Part shown: positions 44,301 to 55,648 of the stretch, one piece after another
Numbering within the stretch: position 1 is the stretch's first letter
Layout: each line of letters begins with the position of its first letter
Assembly: GCF_030272895.1 (NCBI RefSeq)
Contig: NZ_JALRNF010000005.1
Location: forward strand, 62,001 to 126,000
DNA length: 64,000 nt
Direction of reading: 5' to 3'
From: Pseudomonas sp. BGr12
GTDB lineage: Bacteria; Pseudomonadota; Gammaproteobacteria; Pseudomonadales; Pseudomonadaceae
Notes under the pieces: generated by a model
What the model was told of the DNA's origin: nothing
Databases searched by the model: none
Seen by the model: the letters and a program-made list of their open reading frames with translations, nothing else
Position numbers and translations under genes: made by a program

Positions 44301-45740
44301 TCATGCGCCCGTGCCACCCACGGTGATCGCATCGATCTTCAAGGTCGGTTGGCCAACGCCCACCGGCACCGACTGACCATCCTTGCCGCAAGTGCCGACG
44401 CCACTGTCCAGGGACAGGTCGTTACCCACCATCGATACCCGGCTCATGGCCTCCGGACCGTTGCCGATCAGGGTCGCGCCCTTGACCGGGGCAGTAATCT
44501 TGCCGTCCTCGATCAGGTACGCTTCGCTGGTGGAGAACACAAACTTGCCGCTGGTGATATCCACCTGGCCACCGCCGAGGTTGGCACAGTAGAGACCACG
44601 CTTGACCGACTTGATGATCTCCTGCGGATCGCTTTCACCGGCACGCATGTAGGTGTTGGTCATGCGCGGCATCGGCAGGTGCGCGTAGGATTCGCGACGA
44701 CCGTTGCCGGTGACAGCCATGCCCATCAACCGGGCATTGAGCTTGTCCTGCATGTAGCCCTTGAGGATGCCGTTCTCGATCAGCGTGGTGCACTCGGTGG
44801 GGGTGCCTTCGTCATCCACGCTCAAGGAGCCGCGACGGCCTTCCAGGGTGCCGTCATCGACGATGGTGCACAGGCTGGAAGCGACCTTCTCGCCCATGTG
44901 GCCGCTATAGGCCGAACTGCCCTTGCGGTTGAAGTCGCCTTCCAGGCCATGGCCGACCGCTTCGTGCAGTAACACCCCGGACCAGCCCGAACCCAGCACC
45001 ACCGGCAAGGTGCCTGCCGGCGCCGGGATCGCTTCGAGGTTGACCAGCGCCTGGCGCAGCGCTTCACGGGCAAAGCCCATGACCCGCTCATCGGTGAAGT
45101 AGCGATAGTCGGTACGCCCGCCGCCACCATGACCGCCGCGCTCGCGACGACCGTTCTGCTCGACGATGACGCTGACATTGAAACGCACCAGAGGACGCAC
45201 ATCCGCCGCCAGGCTGCCATCGGCCGCGGCGATCAGGATGCGCTCCCAGACCCCGGCCATGCTCACGCTGACCTGCTGGATGCGCGGATCCAGGGCGCGG
45301 GTGGCGGCATCGACGCGCTTGAGCAGTTCGACTTTCTCGGCCCGGCTGATCACTTCCAGCGGGTTGTCGCTGCCGTACAACTGGGTGACATCCTGGCTCT
45401 TGAAGGCCTGGACGCTGCCATGCTGGCCGGCGCGGGAAATCGAACGGGCGGCACGGGCCGCCGAGGTCAGCGCTTCGAGGTTGATGGCGTTGCTGTAGGC
45501 GAAGCCGGTTTTCTCGCCGGACTGGGCACGTACGCCCACGCCCTGGTCGAGGTTGAAACTGCCTTCTTTGACGATCCCGTCTTCAAGGGCCCAGGATTCG
45601 GAAATCTGCCCCTGGAAATACAGGTCGGCGGCATCGATGCCTGGACCTGCCAACTCACCCAGCACCGACTGCAGGCTGTCGAGGGTCAGGCCCCCCGGCG
45701 CCAGCAGGTGCTCGCTGACAGTGGATAACATCTCGCTCAT
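44301..45740 (-). CDS. tldD: Metalloprotease TldD
   Basis: 479 residues. The zinc motif HEAVGH lies at 259-264 in [14 protein letters not shown], with a downstream glycine-rich cysteine-containing region ([15 protein letters not shown]). It is the active subunit of the TldD/TldE heterodimer. The frame extends to 45983, but ATG 45740 has GGAG six bases upstream and the family N-terminus. It follows the nitrilase gene by 2 bases, so both are probably in the yhdP transcript. Confidence 0.95.
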   Translation of the reverse strand: MSEMLSTVSEHLLAPGGLTLDSLQSVLGELAGPGIDAADLYFQGQISESWALEDGIVKEGSFNLDQGVGVRAQSGEKTGFAYSNAINLEALTSAARAARSISRAGQHGSVQAFKSQDVTQLYGSDNPLEVISRAEKVELLKRVDAATRALDPRIQQVSVSMAGVWERILIAAADGSLAADVRPLVRFNVSVIVEQNGRRERGGHGGGGRTDYRYFTDERVMGFAREALRQALVNLEAIPAPAGTLPVVLGSGWSGVLLHEAVGHGLEGDFNRKGSSAYSGHMGEKVASSLCTIVDDGTLEGRRGSLSVDDEGTPTECTTLIENGILKGYMQDKLNARLMGMAVTGNGRRESYAHLPMPRMTNTYMRAGESDPQEIIKSVKRGLYCANLGGGQVDITSGKFVFSTSEAYLIEDGKITAPVKGATLIGNGPEAMSRVSMVGNDLSLDSGVGTCGKDGQSVPVGVGQPTLKIDAITVGGTGA

Positions 45741-45742
45741 AG

Positions 45743-46594
45743 TCACTCCGAGGTGTGCGCAGGCCGCAAGGCGTCCTGCGAGAAAAAGCGCCGGTGCAAG
45801 GCCACCGGCATCCGCGCCCGGATGGACGCCTGTTCGCTGCTGTCGCGCTCGCCGAGCAGTACCGCTTCTCCGCTGGCCTGTTCGGCGACGATGCGCCCCC
45901 AGGGGTCGACGATCGCAGCATGGCCATAGGTTTCCCGTGGCCCCGGGTGAATCCCGCCCTGGGCGGCGGCCAGGACGTAACATTGAGTTTCGATGGCCCG
46001 GGCGCGGATCAGCACTTCCCAGTGTGCCGCCCCGGTCACCGCGGTGAAGGCCGCCGGCGCGCTGATCAGTTCGGCCCCGGCCGCGCGCAAGGCGCTGTAC
46101 AGTTCCGGAAAGCGCAGGTCATAGCAGACGCTCAAGCCAAGACGCCCTACCGGGGTGTCGGCCACCACCACCTGGCTGCCATGGGCGTAGTCATCCGACT
46201 CGCGGTAGCGACCGCGGTTGTCGGCCACATCGACATCGAACAGGTGCAGCTTGTCGTAGCGCGCCACCGTTTCGCCGTGCTCGTCGATCAACAATGAGCA
46301 GGCATGGGACTTGGCTTCGGGCTGGCCGACCGGCGGCAACGGCACAGTGCCGGCCACCACCCATAACCTGAGGTCGCGGGCGGTCTGTTTCAACCAGGGC
46401 AGGATCGGCCCTTCGCCCAGGGCTTCGGCACGACCGATGGCAGCCGTGTCGCGCCGGCCCATGGCGGCGAAGTTCTCTGGCAACACCGCCAGGCGCGCAC
46501 CACCCTGGGCCGCCTGTTCGAGCAAGCGCCGGGCCTGTGCCAGGTTGGCGGCAATATCGCTCTGGCTGACCATCTGGATCACTGCTGACTTCAT
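45743..46594 (-). CDS. Carbon-nitrogen hydrolase (Nit1/YbeM-like, probable deaminated glutathione amidase)
   Basis: 283 residues, nitrilase superfamily. The catalytic triad is E40 (VLPENFAAM), K115 ([10 protein letters not shown]) and C157 ([13 protein letters not shown]). This pattern fits the Nit1/YbeM branch that repairs deaminated glutathione; omega-amidase (Nit2) is the main alternative. The start overlaps the yhdP stop (ATGA). It is conserved between yhdP and tldD in many gammaproteobacteria. Confidence 0.9.
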   Translation of the reverse strand: MKSAVIQMVSQSDIAANLAQARRLLEQAAQGGARLAVLPENFAAMGRRDTAAIGRAEALGEGPILPWLKQTARDLRLWVVAGTVPLPPVGQPEAKSHACSLLIDEHGETVARYDKLHLFDVDVADNRGRYRESDDYAHGSQVVVADTPVGRLGLSVCYDLRFPELYSALRAAGAELISAPAAFTAVTGAAHWEVLIRARAIETQCYVLAAAQGGIHPGPRETYGHAAIVDPWGRIVAEQASGEAVLLGERDSSEQASIRARMPVALHRRFFSQDALRPAHTSE

Positions 46595-49500
46595 GGGCGC
46601 TCCTGGCGGGACTTCTCGAAAGGTTTCACAAAGCTGATTTTAGGCTCTTTCCACGGACCTTCGACGCGATAGTGCACGCTGGCGTAGCGCGCCACCCGGT
46701 CGCCGAGCAGGCGATCGACCAGGAACAGCGCACCACCGACCGCCGGTGCACCGACAATCAAGGCCGCCAACGGCAGGTTGTTGGTCACCGGCAAGGTCAC
46801 CAGCAGGTTGGCGTCGACCCGGTCGCGGACCATGTCCAGGGTGCCGTCGAGCTCGAAGTTGCTCGAGGGCCCGGTCACGGTGATCGGCTCGCGGGTGACA
46901 TAAACCCCTTCGCTGGCCACCAGCAGGCCTTTGACCCGGTCGTAGCTCAGGCCCTTGTCGAACAGGTCGGAGAAGTCCAGGCGCAAACGGCGGCCAATGG
47001 AGTTGAAGTTGAGCAGGCCGAACACCCGCAGGGCCTGGGCGCCCCCTTCGACTTCGACGAACTGGCCCTGGCGCAGGGCCGCATCGAGGCTGCCGGACAG
47101 CCGACCGAGGCTGACCCAGGCGGGCGATCCCGGCCAGCGGGCGTCGACATCCATACGAAAATCGCGGCTGGTCACGGTCGGGGCGAAGTTCCAGGCCTTG
47201 AGCACGTCGGCCAGGTTCTTGCCCTCCAGACGGCCCTTGTACCAGCTGCCGCTGGCACCCGGAGCACCTTCCCAGCCACCGCTGCCATCGATCTCCAGGC
47301 CCTTGAGGTTGAGGTCCAGGTCATTGAGGGCAATGCCCTTGGCAGTCGAGCGGATCTTGACCGCCGCACTGCCGAGCAGGTCGTCGCCGCGGAACAGCTT
47401 GTCGATACTCAGGTCGATGGACGGGATCTTGCGCGGGTCGATGGCGGCCATCGGATCGGGCGCATTGGGCACGGTCACCTCGGCCGGATCCTGTGGCGGC
47501 AGATGGATAGTCTGCAGGTTCACCACCATGGGTGCGCCCCTGGCATCCAGCACCCGCGCGTTACCGATGACTTCCTTGCTGTCCAGGCGCAACGCCCAGT
47601 TGTTGGGGTTGCGGTCCAGGCGCACCACGGCCTGGTTCAACTCAAGGCCAAAGCCCTTGAGCCGGGCAATACTCAGGTCGACACCACGCAGCATCTGCCG
47701 GGCACTGCCACCCGGGTCGTTGCCCGCCAGACCATCCATTTGCTGCTGCCAGGGCGCAAGATCCAGTTCGGCCAGCCGGCCACGCACCTGTACTCCCTGG
47801 CCGCCGGGCAGCTGCGGGCTACCACTGCCGAACAGCAGTTCACCCCGCCCCTGGTCGAGCTTGTCCATGGGCGCGGCATACAGCAGGGTGGCGACGTCGG
47901 CATAACTGGCGTTGAAACGCCGCTCGGGCCCTTGCAGGGTCATGCCGAACTGGCTGTTTCGGCTTTCGTCGGCGGTTTTGCCGAACGGCGCGGGCAGGTT
48001 GATGGCCAGGCCCTTGAGGCTGGAGTCGACCTTGAGCTGGTTGTCGCGACTACCCAGGTTGAGCTGCAGTTGATAGGGCAACTCGCCGGACATCGGCAAT
48101 GTCTGCTTGACCTGCAGCCACTGGGTCAAGGCCGTGAGCGCCACCTGACCCTTGGCTTCGACCCGGGTCTGTATCTCACCGGGCTTGCCTTCGGCGAAGA
48201 TCTGCGCGGTCATCGGCTTGTCGAATACCCGCGCGCTGATGTTCTGGCCGCTGAGGCCCTTGTCGTAATCGAAACGAAAACCACCCTTGAGCTGGTTCAA
48301 CTCAAGCACGGGCGCGGCGATCTTCAGGCGCGCATCCTTGGTGTCGAAGTCCACCACCACCTTGGGCCGCTCGCCCTTGGCCAGGGGAATGTCCAGCTTG
48401 AGCTTGCCCTTGAGGCTGCCCTTGCCTTCCCAGCCCGCGAATATATCGGCAGTGCCGATCGGCGCTTCCTGGAGGATTTTCAGGCCATCGCCCAGGCCAC
48501 CGTCAAAGGCGCCGTCCAGGTACATATGGCTGTGTTCACCCGAGGCAACATGGGGAATATTGACCTGGACGTCACTGACCTGGGTATCGAGCAACTGGCC
48601 GCGCTGCGCATTGATACGGACACCGTTATCGTCGATGAACACATCGCCATCGACCTTCTGCACCTGCGGCCAGCCCGGCTGGAAGTCCAACGCGGCATCG
48701 TGGACCTTGAAGAACAGGCTGATGCTGCGCGCCTGCTCCGGCGCGCCATGATTGAGCGAACCCTGGTACTGGAAATAGCCTTCGTCGACCGCGCCCTTGA
48801 GGATGGCCGTGCGCAGCCACTCGTCCAGGCCCGGGCTGAGCACCTCGGGCAGGTACTTGGCGGTGTAGCGGCCATCGCCCTCGACCAGGCCGACTCGCAG
48901 GTCCATGTAGTCCTCGCGGCCTTCTTCGAACAGCAGGCGAATGAGGAAGTCGCCGGCGATCTTGCCCTCCTCACCCAGCACCTTGAGGTAGGGGGCAATC
49001 AGGGTGAAGCCTTCCTGGTCCAGGCGCCAGGTCAGGCGCGCATTGGCCTTCTGGTACTGCCAGGGTTTGGCGAAGATCGGGTAGAGATGCAGCATGAACG
49101 CGTCGGTATCCAGGCGCAGTTCGCCCCGGCCGAGGTCGCCATTGATGCTGCCGCTGACATTCCCCGCCGCCGGTGCGCCGTGATAGGCGTTGAAGCCGAC
49201 CCGCTCCAGGTTGGCGGCGAACGCCAGGCGCTGGTCACCGCTGGCCTTGGGCCGTATGTCGAGCTGGACATTGCGCAGGCTGCCGGCGACCTTCAGCCCC
49301 TGCACCACCGCCATGACCTTTTCCGGCAAAGGTGCCAGGGACTCGATCAGCGGTGTCAGCGGCGTCATGTCCAGGCGATCGGCCTGGATCTTCCAGGTTT
49401 CCTCCACCCCTTCGCTGGCGGCCGTCTGCTTCAGTTGCAGGTGCGACTCCCAGCGCGTCTTGCCCAGGCTCATGGCCAGTGAGTCGATCTTTACATCGAA

Positions 49501-50418
49501 GCCGCCCGGTTGGCGCTGAAACCAGGCGTTGAGAGCGAGGTTTTCGGTCTTGACCGGCTTGCGGCCGGTATAGGCGCCCTGCAGTTGTGGTGCATTGAGG
49601 CGAACGGTGGCGCTGTGCAACTGCCCCTTGCCCCAGGTCAGCCAGAATTCGCCACCGGCCTTTAGCTCCTTTGCCTGCCACTGGCCCAGCAGCCGTGGTG
49701 GCAACCAGCGGGCCCAGTCGCTCTGGGGCAGGCTGAGGTACGCGTCGACCTGGCCGTCGCGCCAGTGCGCCGGACGAATGCGGCTGCTCAGGTTCATGGC
49801 CACGGGCTGGCCGTCAGGCAAGGTCAGGCGTACGTCCAGGCGCTGGCGCACGCTGCCGGTGCGCAGGCCGAGGTTGACGTAGGTCAGGGTCATGGGCTCG
49901 CGCTGGAAGGGTTCCAGGGTGACCTGGCTGTCGAGTACCGTAACCTTGCTCACTACTTGCATGCGCTGTAGCACCTGCTCGGGGTCCAGCGGCTGGTCGT
50001 CGGTTTTCGGCAGCCCGTCCAGCGCCCAGGCGCCCTGCTCGTCTTCACGCAGTCGCAGCTGCAGGCCGCCGACCTCGAGGTTGGCCAGGCGCAGTTGCCG
50101 CTCGGTCAGGCTGGCCCAGAGGTCCGGGACCACCTTGACCGCGTCCAGGCGCAAGGCCGTAGTGCCTTCGCCAACCTGGATGTCCTTGACTGCCAGTATC
50201 GGTGCCAGGCCGCTCCAGTGCCCTTCCAGGCTGCCGATGTGCACGGGCAGGCCCAAAGCTTGCTCGGCCTTGTCTTCAATCTCGGCGCGGTATTCGGCCA
50301 CCAGCGGCACCAGTTGTCGGCCAAGGCTGACATACAGCGCCACCAGCACAGCCAGCAAGGCACTGATCACCAGGCCCCAGCGGGTCATCGCGCCCAGGAC
50401 GCGCATCAGACGCTCCAT
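46591..50418 (-). CDS. yhdP: AsmA-family lipid transport protein YhdP
   Basis: 1275 residues. There is one N-terminal membrane helix (about 12-34: MTRWGLVISALLAVLVALYVSLG) and then a very long periplasmic beta-groove (DUF3971 region and C-terminal AsmA-like domain). A second hydrophobic segment near the C-terminus, LPLAALIVGAPAVGGALFLV, is typical. YhdP is one of the TamB-like proteins thought to carry phospholipid from inner to outer membrane. A 2.8 kb antisense open frame over it is a GC artefact. It is coupled to the nitrilase gene downstream. Confidence 0.93.
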   Translation of the reverse strand: MERLMRVLGAMTRWGLVISALLAVLVALYVSLGRQLVPLVAEYRAEIEDKAEQALGLPVHIGSLEGHWSGLAPILAVKDIQVGEGTTALRLDAVKVVPDLWASLTERQLRLANLEVGGLQLRLREDEQGAWALDGLPKTDDQPLDPEQVLQRMQVVSKVTVLDSQVTLEPFQREPMTLTYVNLGLRTGSVRQRLDVRLTLPDGQPVAMNLSSRIRPAHWRDGQVDAYLSLPQSDWARWLPPRLLGQWQAKELKAGGEFWLTWGKGQLHSATVRLNAPQLQGAYTGRKPVKTENLALNAWFQRQPGGFDVKIDSLAMSLGKTRWESHLQLKQTAASEGVEETWKIQADRLDMTPLTPLIESLAPLPEKVMAVVQGLKVAGSLRNVQLDIRPKASGDQRLAFAANLERVGFNAYHGAPAAGNVSGSINGDLGRGELRLDTDAFMLHLYPIFAKPWQYQKANARLTWRLDQEGFTLIAPYLKVLGEEGKIAGDFLIRLLFEEGREDYMDLRVGLVEGDGRYTAKYLPEVLSPGLDEWLRTAILKGAVDEGYFQYQGSLNHGAPEQARSISLFFKVHDAALDFQPGWPQVQKVDGDVFIDDNGVRINAQRGQLLDTQVSDVQVNIPHVASGEHSHMYLDGAFDGGLGDGLKILQEAPIGTADIFAGWEGKGSLKGKLKLDIPLAKGERPKVVVDFDTKDARLKIAAPVLELNQLKGGFRFDYDKGLSGQNISARVFDKPMTAQIFAEGKPGEIQTRVEAKGQVALTALTQWLQVKQTLPMSGELPYQLQLNLGSRDNQLKVDSSLKGLAINLPAPFGKTADESRNSQFGMTLQGPERRFNASYADVATLLYAAPMDKLDQGRGELLFGSGSPQLPGGQGVQVRGRLAELDLAPWQQQMDGLAGNDPGGSARQMLRGVDLSIARLKGFGLELNQAVVRLDRNPNNWALRLDSKEVIGNARVLDARGAPMVVNLQTIHLPPQDPAEVTVPNAPDPMAAIDPRKIPSIDLSIDKLFRGDDLLGSAAVKIRSTAKGIALNDLDLNLKGLEIDGSGGWEGAPGASGSWYKGRLEGKNLADVLKAWNFAPTVTSRDFRMDVDARWPGSPAWVSLGRLSGSLDAALRQGQFVEVEGGAQALRVFGLLNFNSIGRRLRLDFSDLFDKGLSYDRVKGLLVASEGVYVTREPITVTGPSSNFELDGTLDMVRDRVDANLLVTLPVTNNLPLAALIVGAPAVGGALFLVDRLLGDRVARYASVHYRVEGPWKEPKISFVKPFEKSRQERP

Positions 50419-50506
50419 GGCAATGGCCCTCCGACTCGAGCCTTAACTATGGCCGCAACCGGGCGCTTTTCCAGCCCTGCCGGCAGCCGGGTGCATTCAA
50501 GATGCG

Positions 50507-51964
50507 TCAGAGCAGCACCACATCGTATTGTTCCTGGGAATACATCGATTCGACCTGGAAACGGATGGTCCGGCCGATAAAGGTTTCCAGTTCCGCCACG
50601 TTGCCCGACTCTTCATCGAGCAGGCGGTCCACGACTTTCTGGTTGGCCAGCACTCTATAGCCTTCGGCCTGATAGGCACGGGCTTCGCGGAGAATTTCGC
50701 GGAAAATCTCGTAACAAACTGTCTCGGGGGTTTTCAGCTTACCGCGCCCCTGGCAGCAATGGCACGGCTCGCACAGCACCTGCTCAAGGCTTTCGCGGGT
50801 ACGCTTGCGGGTCATCTGCACCAGGCCAAGCTCGGTGATACCGATGATGTTGGTCTTGGCGTGATCGCGTTCGAGCTGCTTCTCCAGCGTGCGCAGGACC
50901 TGGCGCTGGTGCTCCTCGTCCTCCATGTCGATGAAATCGATGATGATGATCCCGCCGATATTGCGCAGGCGCAGTTGCCGGGCAATGGCGGTGGCCGCTT
51001 CCAGGTTGGTCTTGAAAATGGTCTCTTCCAGGTTGCGGTGCCCGACGAACGCCCCGGTATTGACGTCGATGGTGGTCATCGCTTCAGCCGGATCGACCAC
51101 CAGGTAGCCGCCGGACTTGAGCGGCACCTTGCGCTCCAGGGCGCGCTGGATCTCGTCCTCGACGCCGTAGAGGTCGAAGATCGGCCGCTCGCCGGGGTAA
51201 TGCTCAAGGCGGTCGGCGATTTCCGGCATCAGTTCGCCGACGAATTGCGTGGTTTTCTGGAAAGTTTCCCGGGAATCGATACGAATCTTCTCGATCTTAG
51301 GGTTCACCAGGTCGCGCAGGGTACGCAGGGCCAGGCCCAGGTCTTCATAGATTTCGGTCGGCGCACCGACGGTTTTGATCTGGTTGCCGATCTGCTCCCA
51401 GAGCCTGCGCAGGTAACGGATGTCCATGAGGATCTCATCGGCACCGGCGCCTTCGGCGGCTGTGCGCAGGATGAAGCCACCGGCGTCCTGGATGTTTTCC
51501 TGGGCGACGCAATCGGTGACCACCTGCTTGAGGCGCTCGCGTTCGGCTTCGTCTTCGATCTTCAGGGAAATGCCGACATGACTGGTACGCGGCATGTACA
51601 CCAGGTAGCGCGAAGGGATCGACAGCTGGGTGGTCAAACGCGCCCCTTTGGAGCCGATGGGGTCCTTGGTCACCTGTACCACCAGGCTCTGGCCTTCGTG
51701 CACCAGGGCGCTGATGCTCTCCACCGCCGGGCCTTCGCGCAGGGAGATTTCCGAGGCGTGGATGAAGGCTGCGCGATCCAGGCCGATGTCGACGAATGCC
51801 GCCTGCATGCCCGGCAGTACCCGCACCACCTTGCCCTTGTAGATATTGCCGACAATGCCGCGACGCTGGGTGCGCTCGACGTGCACTTCCTGGAGAACAC
51901 CGTTTTCCACCACCGCCACGCGTGATTCCATCGGTGTGATATTGATCAGAATCTCTTCACTCAT
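50507..51964 (-). CDS. rng: Ribonuclease G
   Basis: 485 residues. An S1-like RNA-binding domain lies at about 38-128 (GIVGNIYKGKVVRVLPGMQAAFVDIG). The catalytic DNase I-like part carries the magnesium aspartates in TIDVNTG and IIIDFIDMEDEEH, and the zinc-link CEPCHCC comes next. It is the short form without the RNase E scaffold. It matures 16S rRNA 5' ends. It follows maf on the same strand in the mre-rng-yhdP cluster, as in E. coli. Confidence 0.96.
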   Translation of the reverse strand: MSEEILINITPMESRVAVVENGVLQEVHVERTQRRGIVGNIYKGKVVRVLPGMQAAFVDIGLDRAAFIHASEISLREGPAVESISALVHEGQSLVVQVTKDPIGSKGARLTTQLSIPSRYLVYMPRTSHVGISLKIEDEAERERLKQVVTDCVAQENIQDAGGFILRTAAEGAGADEILMDIRYLRRLWEQIGNQIKTVGAPTEIYEDLGLALRTLRDLVNPKIEKIRIDSRETFQKTTQFVGELMPEIADRLEHYPGERPIFDLYGVEDEIQRALERKVPLKSGGYLVVDPAEAMTTIDVNTGAFVGHRNLEETIFKTNLEAATAIARQLRLRNIGGIIIIDFIDMEDEEHQRQVLRTLEKQLERDHAKTNIIGITELGLVQMTRKRTRESLEQVLCEPCHCCQGRGKLKTPETVCYEIFREILREARAYQAEGYRVLANQKVVDRLLDEESGNVAELETFIGRTIRFQVESMYSQEQYDVVLL

Positions 51965-52042
51965 GGCAGGCTCTCGTCAAAGGACTTCGGTAATGATGGA
52001 TCGCCCGCGGGCGACTGGCTAGCCGTCTTCTCTGGTCCTCGC

Positions 52043-52639
52043 TCAACCGGCCGACAACGCTTGCCAGCAAGGGATGCCGAACTGTGCGAGCAACTCGGCG
52101 GTTTCGTTGAGCGGCAGCCCGACCACGGCCGAGTAGCTGCCTTCCAGACGTTGTACGAAGACTGCACCCAGGCCCTGGATAGCATAGGAGCCGGCCTTGT
52201 CCAGCGGCTCGCCGCTCGCCCAGTAGGCTTGGGCCTCGCTGCGGGAAATCTGGCGAAAACGTACCTGGCTGGCCACGCAGAGACTCAGGCAGCGCTGCTG
52301 GTCAGCGACCGCCACAGCGGTCAGCACCTGATGTTCGCGGCCCGACAGGGCGGCCAGCATGGCCAGGGCGTCTTCGCGGCTCTCGGGCTTGCCGAGGATG
52401 CGCCCGTCCAGCACCACGGCGGTGTCGGCGCCGAGCACGGCCACCGGGGCATGCGCCTGCACGCTGGACAGCCCGGCGGCGGCCTTGGCCTGCGCCAGGC
52501 GCTCGACGTAGGCCACGGCCGTTTCGTCCGGCAGCGGAGTTTCGTCGATCGGGACATTGAGCGGGGTAAAGGGAACGCCGATCTGGGTCAGCAACTCACG
52601 GCGGCGAGGCGATCCGGAAGCCAGGTACAGCAAGGTCAT
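52043..52639 (-). CDS. maf: Maf-family nucleotide pyrophosphatase (YhdE type, dTTP/UTP)
   Basis: 198 residues. [19 protein letters not shown] at the N-terminus and [16 protein letters not shown] are the Maf signatures. YhdE-type Maf proteins hydrolyse dTTP and UTP and some modified nucleotides to prevent misincorporation. The position between mreD and rng matches yhdE of E. coli. A small hydrophobic or coding feature is not seen in the 78-base gap to rng. Confidence 0.94.
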   Translation of the reverse strand: MTLLYLASGSPRRRELLTQIGVPFTPLNVPIDETPLPDETAVAYVERLAQAKAAAGLSSVQAHAPVAVLGADTAVVLDGRILGKPESREDALAMLAALSGREHQVLTAVAVADQQRCLSLCVASQVRFRQISRSEAQAYWASGEPLDKAGSYAIQGLGAVFVQRLEGSYSAVVGLPLNETAELLAQFGIPCWQALSAG

Positions 52640-52675
52640 CGTGACTTCTCCCTGTCAACGCCGCGACGGCGTGAT

Positions 52676-53164
52676 TCAGTTGATACCCAGGCGCAGGCGC
52701 AGCCCGCGCAAGGCGAAGCTGATCCACGGCCAGAGCAAGGCGCTGATCACCGCCGACCAGATCAGGGCGAGGGTCGGCAGGCGATTGCCGGTCAGGGCGC
52801 TGAGCCACAGTTGCACCAACTGGGCCAGACCGAAGATCACCAGGATCACCAGGCTTTGCTGCCACATCGGGAACATCCGCAGGCGCTGTTGCAGCGACAG
52901 CACCAGGAAGGTGATCAGGGTCAGCACCAGGGCATTTTGCCCCAACAGGGTGCCGTACAGCACGTCTTCCGCCAGGCCCAGGACGAAGGCCGTGGTCATG
53001 CCGATCTTGTGCGGCAGGGCCAGGGTCCAGAACGCCAGCAGCAGGGCCAGCCACATCGGCCGGAACACTTCCATGAATTGCGGCAACGGCGAAACGCTGA
53101 GCAGCAGGCCGATGATGAACGTCAGCCAGACCACCCAGCCGTTGCGGCTGCGGGTACTTACCAT
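52676..53164 (-). CDS. mreD: Rod shape-determining protein MreD
   Basis: 162 residues, about five membrane helices (first at 10-30: NGWVVWLTFIIGLLLSVSPL). It is a component of the elongasome with MreB, MreC, RodA and PBP2. The ATG overlaps the mreC stop (ATGA), and a TTG one codon upstream is not needed. It is the third gene of mreB-mreC-mreD. Confidence 0.94.
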   Translation of the reverse strand: MVSTRSRNGWVVWLTFIIGLLLSVSPLPQFMEVFRPMWLALLLAFWTLALPHKIGMTTAFVLGLAEDVLYGTLLGQNALVLTLITFLVLSLQQRLRMFPMWQQSLVILVIFGLAQLVQLWLSALTGNRLPTLALIWSAVISALLWPWISFALRGLRLRLGIN

Positions 53165-54240
53165 CAATGTCTCTCCCGGGAAGGGGCCGGTGCAGTGCCG
53201 CCGGCCGACGCCGGAGCAGCCCCGGACACTGCCGGCGCTGCAGCTGCAGGTGCAGGCGGCGCGACAGGCGCTTGCCCTGGGGTTGGCGCAGGTGCCGAGG
53301 CTGCAGCGGGCGGGGCCGGGGCAACCACAGGCTGGGCAGACTCGACCGTGCCCGTCAGGCCCTGGCGATCGGCGGCTTCCTGGGCCATGGCGGCGTCGGC
53401 GGCGCGTTGCTCGGGGGTACGGCTGTCAGTGAACACCAGCAGCAGGTAGCGACTGCGATTGAGCGCGGCCGTGGGGATGGCGCGGACAATGGCGAATGGC
53501 TGGCCGGAATCGTGAATCACTTCCTTGACCGTGGCCACCGGGTAACCGGCCGGGAAACGCTGGCCCAGGCCGGAACTCACCAGCAGGTCGCCTTCCTTGA
53601 TGTCGGCGGTGTCGGCCACATGGCGCAGTTCCAGGCGCTCCGGGTTGCCGGTACCGCTGGCGATCGCTCGCAGGCCATTGCGGTTGACCTGCACCGGAAT
53701 GCTGTGGGTAGTGTCGGTCAGCAGCAGGACCCGTGCGGTATAGGGCATCAACTCGACCACCTGGCCCATCAGACCGCGGGCATCGAGCACCGGCTGGCCG
53801 AGGACCACGCCGTCACGCTCGCCCTTGTTGATCAGGATGCGATGGGTGAACGGGTTGGGGTCGACACCGATCAGCTCGGCGACCTCGACCTTTTCGTTGA
53901 CCAATGCCGAAGAGTTGAGCAACTCGCGCAGGCGCACGTTCTGCTCGGTCAGGGCCGCGAGCTTCTGCACGCGCCCCTGCATCAGCAGGGCTTCAGTCTT
54001 GAGTTTTTCGTTCTCGGCGATCAATTCGGTGCGACTGCCGAACTGGCTGGCAATCCCGGCAAACAGACTCTGGGGCAGATCGGTGACGTGATAGGACTCC
54101 ATCAGCACCAGCCCCATCTGGCTGCGCACCGGCTTGAGCAGGGTGAAGCGCGCATCGACCACCATCAGGGTGATCGCCAGCACGACCAGCACGAGCACGC
54201 GCACGCCCAACGAAGGGCCCTTGGTGAAAAGCGGTTTAAT
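53164..54240 (-). CDS. mreC: Rod shape-determining protein MreC, probable AUU start
   Basis: 358 residues if read from ATT 54240. This start has GAGGAG exactly six bases upstream and gives a first residue followed by KPLFTKGPSLGVRVLVL, which lines up with E. coli MreC (MKPIFSRGPSLQIRL, from memory). The next upstream in-frame stop is at 54265-54267 and no ATG, GTG or TTG lies between. The usual computer start would be TTG 54210, removing ten conserved residues. There is one membrane helix (about 14-32), a coiled coil (about 75-110) and two beta barrels to about 280. The last 60 residues are a proline/alanine-rich tail. MreC organises the periplasmic side of the elongasome. Confidence 0.9.
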   Translation of the reverse strand: MKPLFTKGPSLGVRVLVLVVLAITLMVVDARFTLLKPVRSQMGLVLMESYHVTDLPQSLFAGIASQFGSRTELIAENEKLKTEALLMQGRVQKLAALTEQNVRLRELLNSSALVNEKVEVAELIGVDPNPFTHRILINKGERDGVVLGQPVLDARGLMGQVVELMPYTARVLLLTDTTHSIPVQVNRNGLRAIASGTGNPERLELRHVADTADIKEGDLLVSSGLGQRFPAGYPVATVKEVIHDSGQPFAIVRAIPTAALNRSRYLLLVFTDSRTPEQRAADAAMAQEAADRQGLTGTVESAQPVVAPAPPAAASAPAPTPGQAPVAPPAPAAAAPAVSGAAPASAGGTAPAPSRERH

Positions 54241-54406
54241 GGGCCGCTCCTCGTGGACGACGATTCAAGAGGTCATTCATAGGGCACTGCACCGGCCTGC
54301 TTGTGGTTTGACGGAAAACGACGCCCACGCGGACGTCTGCCCGGCACATACAGGTAGCACCCCGGGTGCTCGCTGTAAACCGGGCGGCATGTCGACTGCT
54401 GCCGGC

Positions 54407-55456
<1,050 letters not shown>

Positions 55457-55648
55457 CTAGGCAACGCGTGGGTAAAAAAGTGCGGCAAACTCTAACAACG
55501 GCGGGGATTTTGGGCAAGGCGCCAATATGTTAAATTGGCAGTTTTTCCGAGCAAGCCAGCACACAATCGCGGCCTTATGACCGTAAATCTGCCAGCATGT
55601 TCCTCATCGCGGACCCATTCCGTTTTTTTGTTTCCTCAGGAGATCCCC

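Noticed and set aside
46672..49482. 936-codon frame antisense to yhdP
   Set aside because: yhdP on the minus strand has a membrane anchor and AsmA-like features; the plus frame is low-complexity H/Q/V/G sequence.
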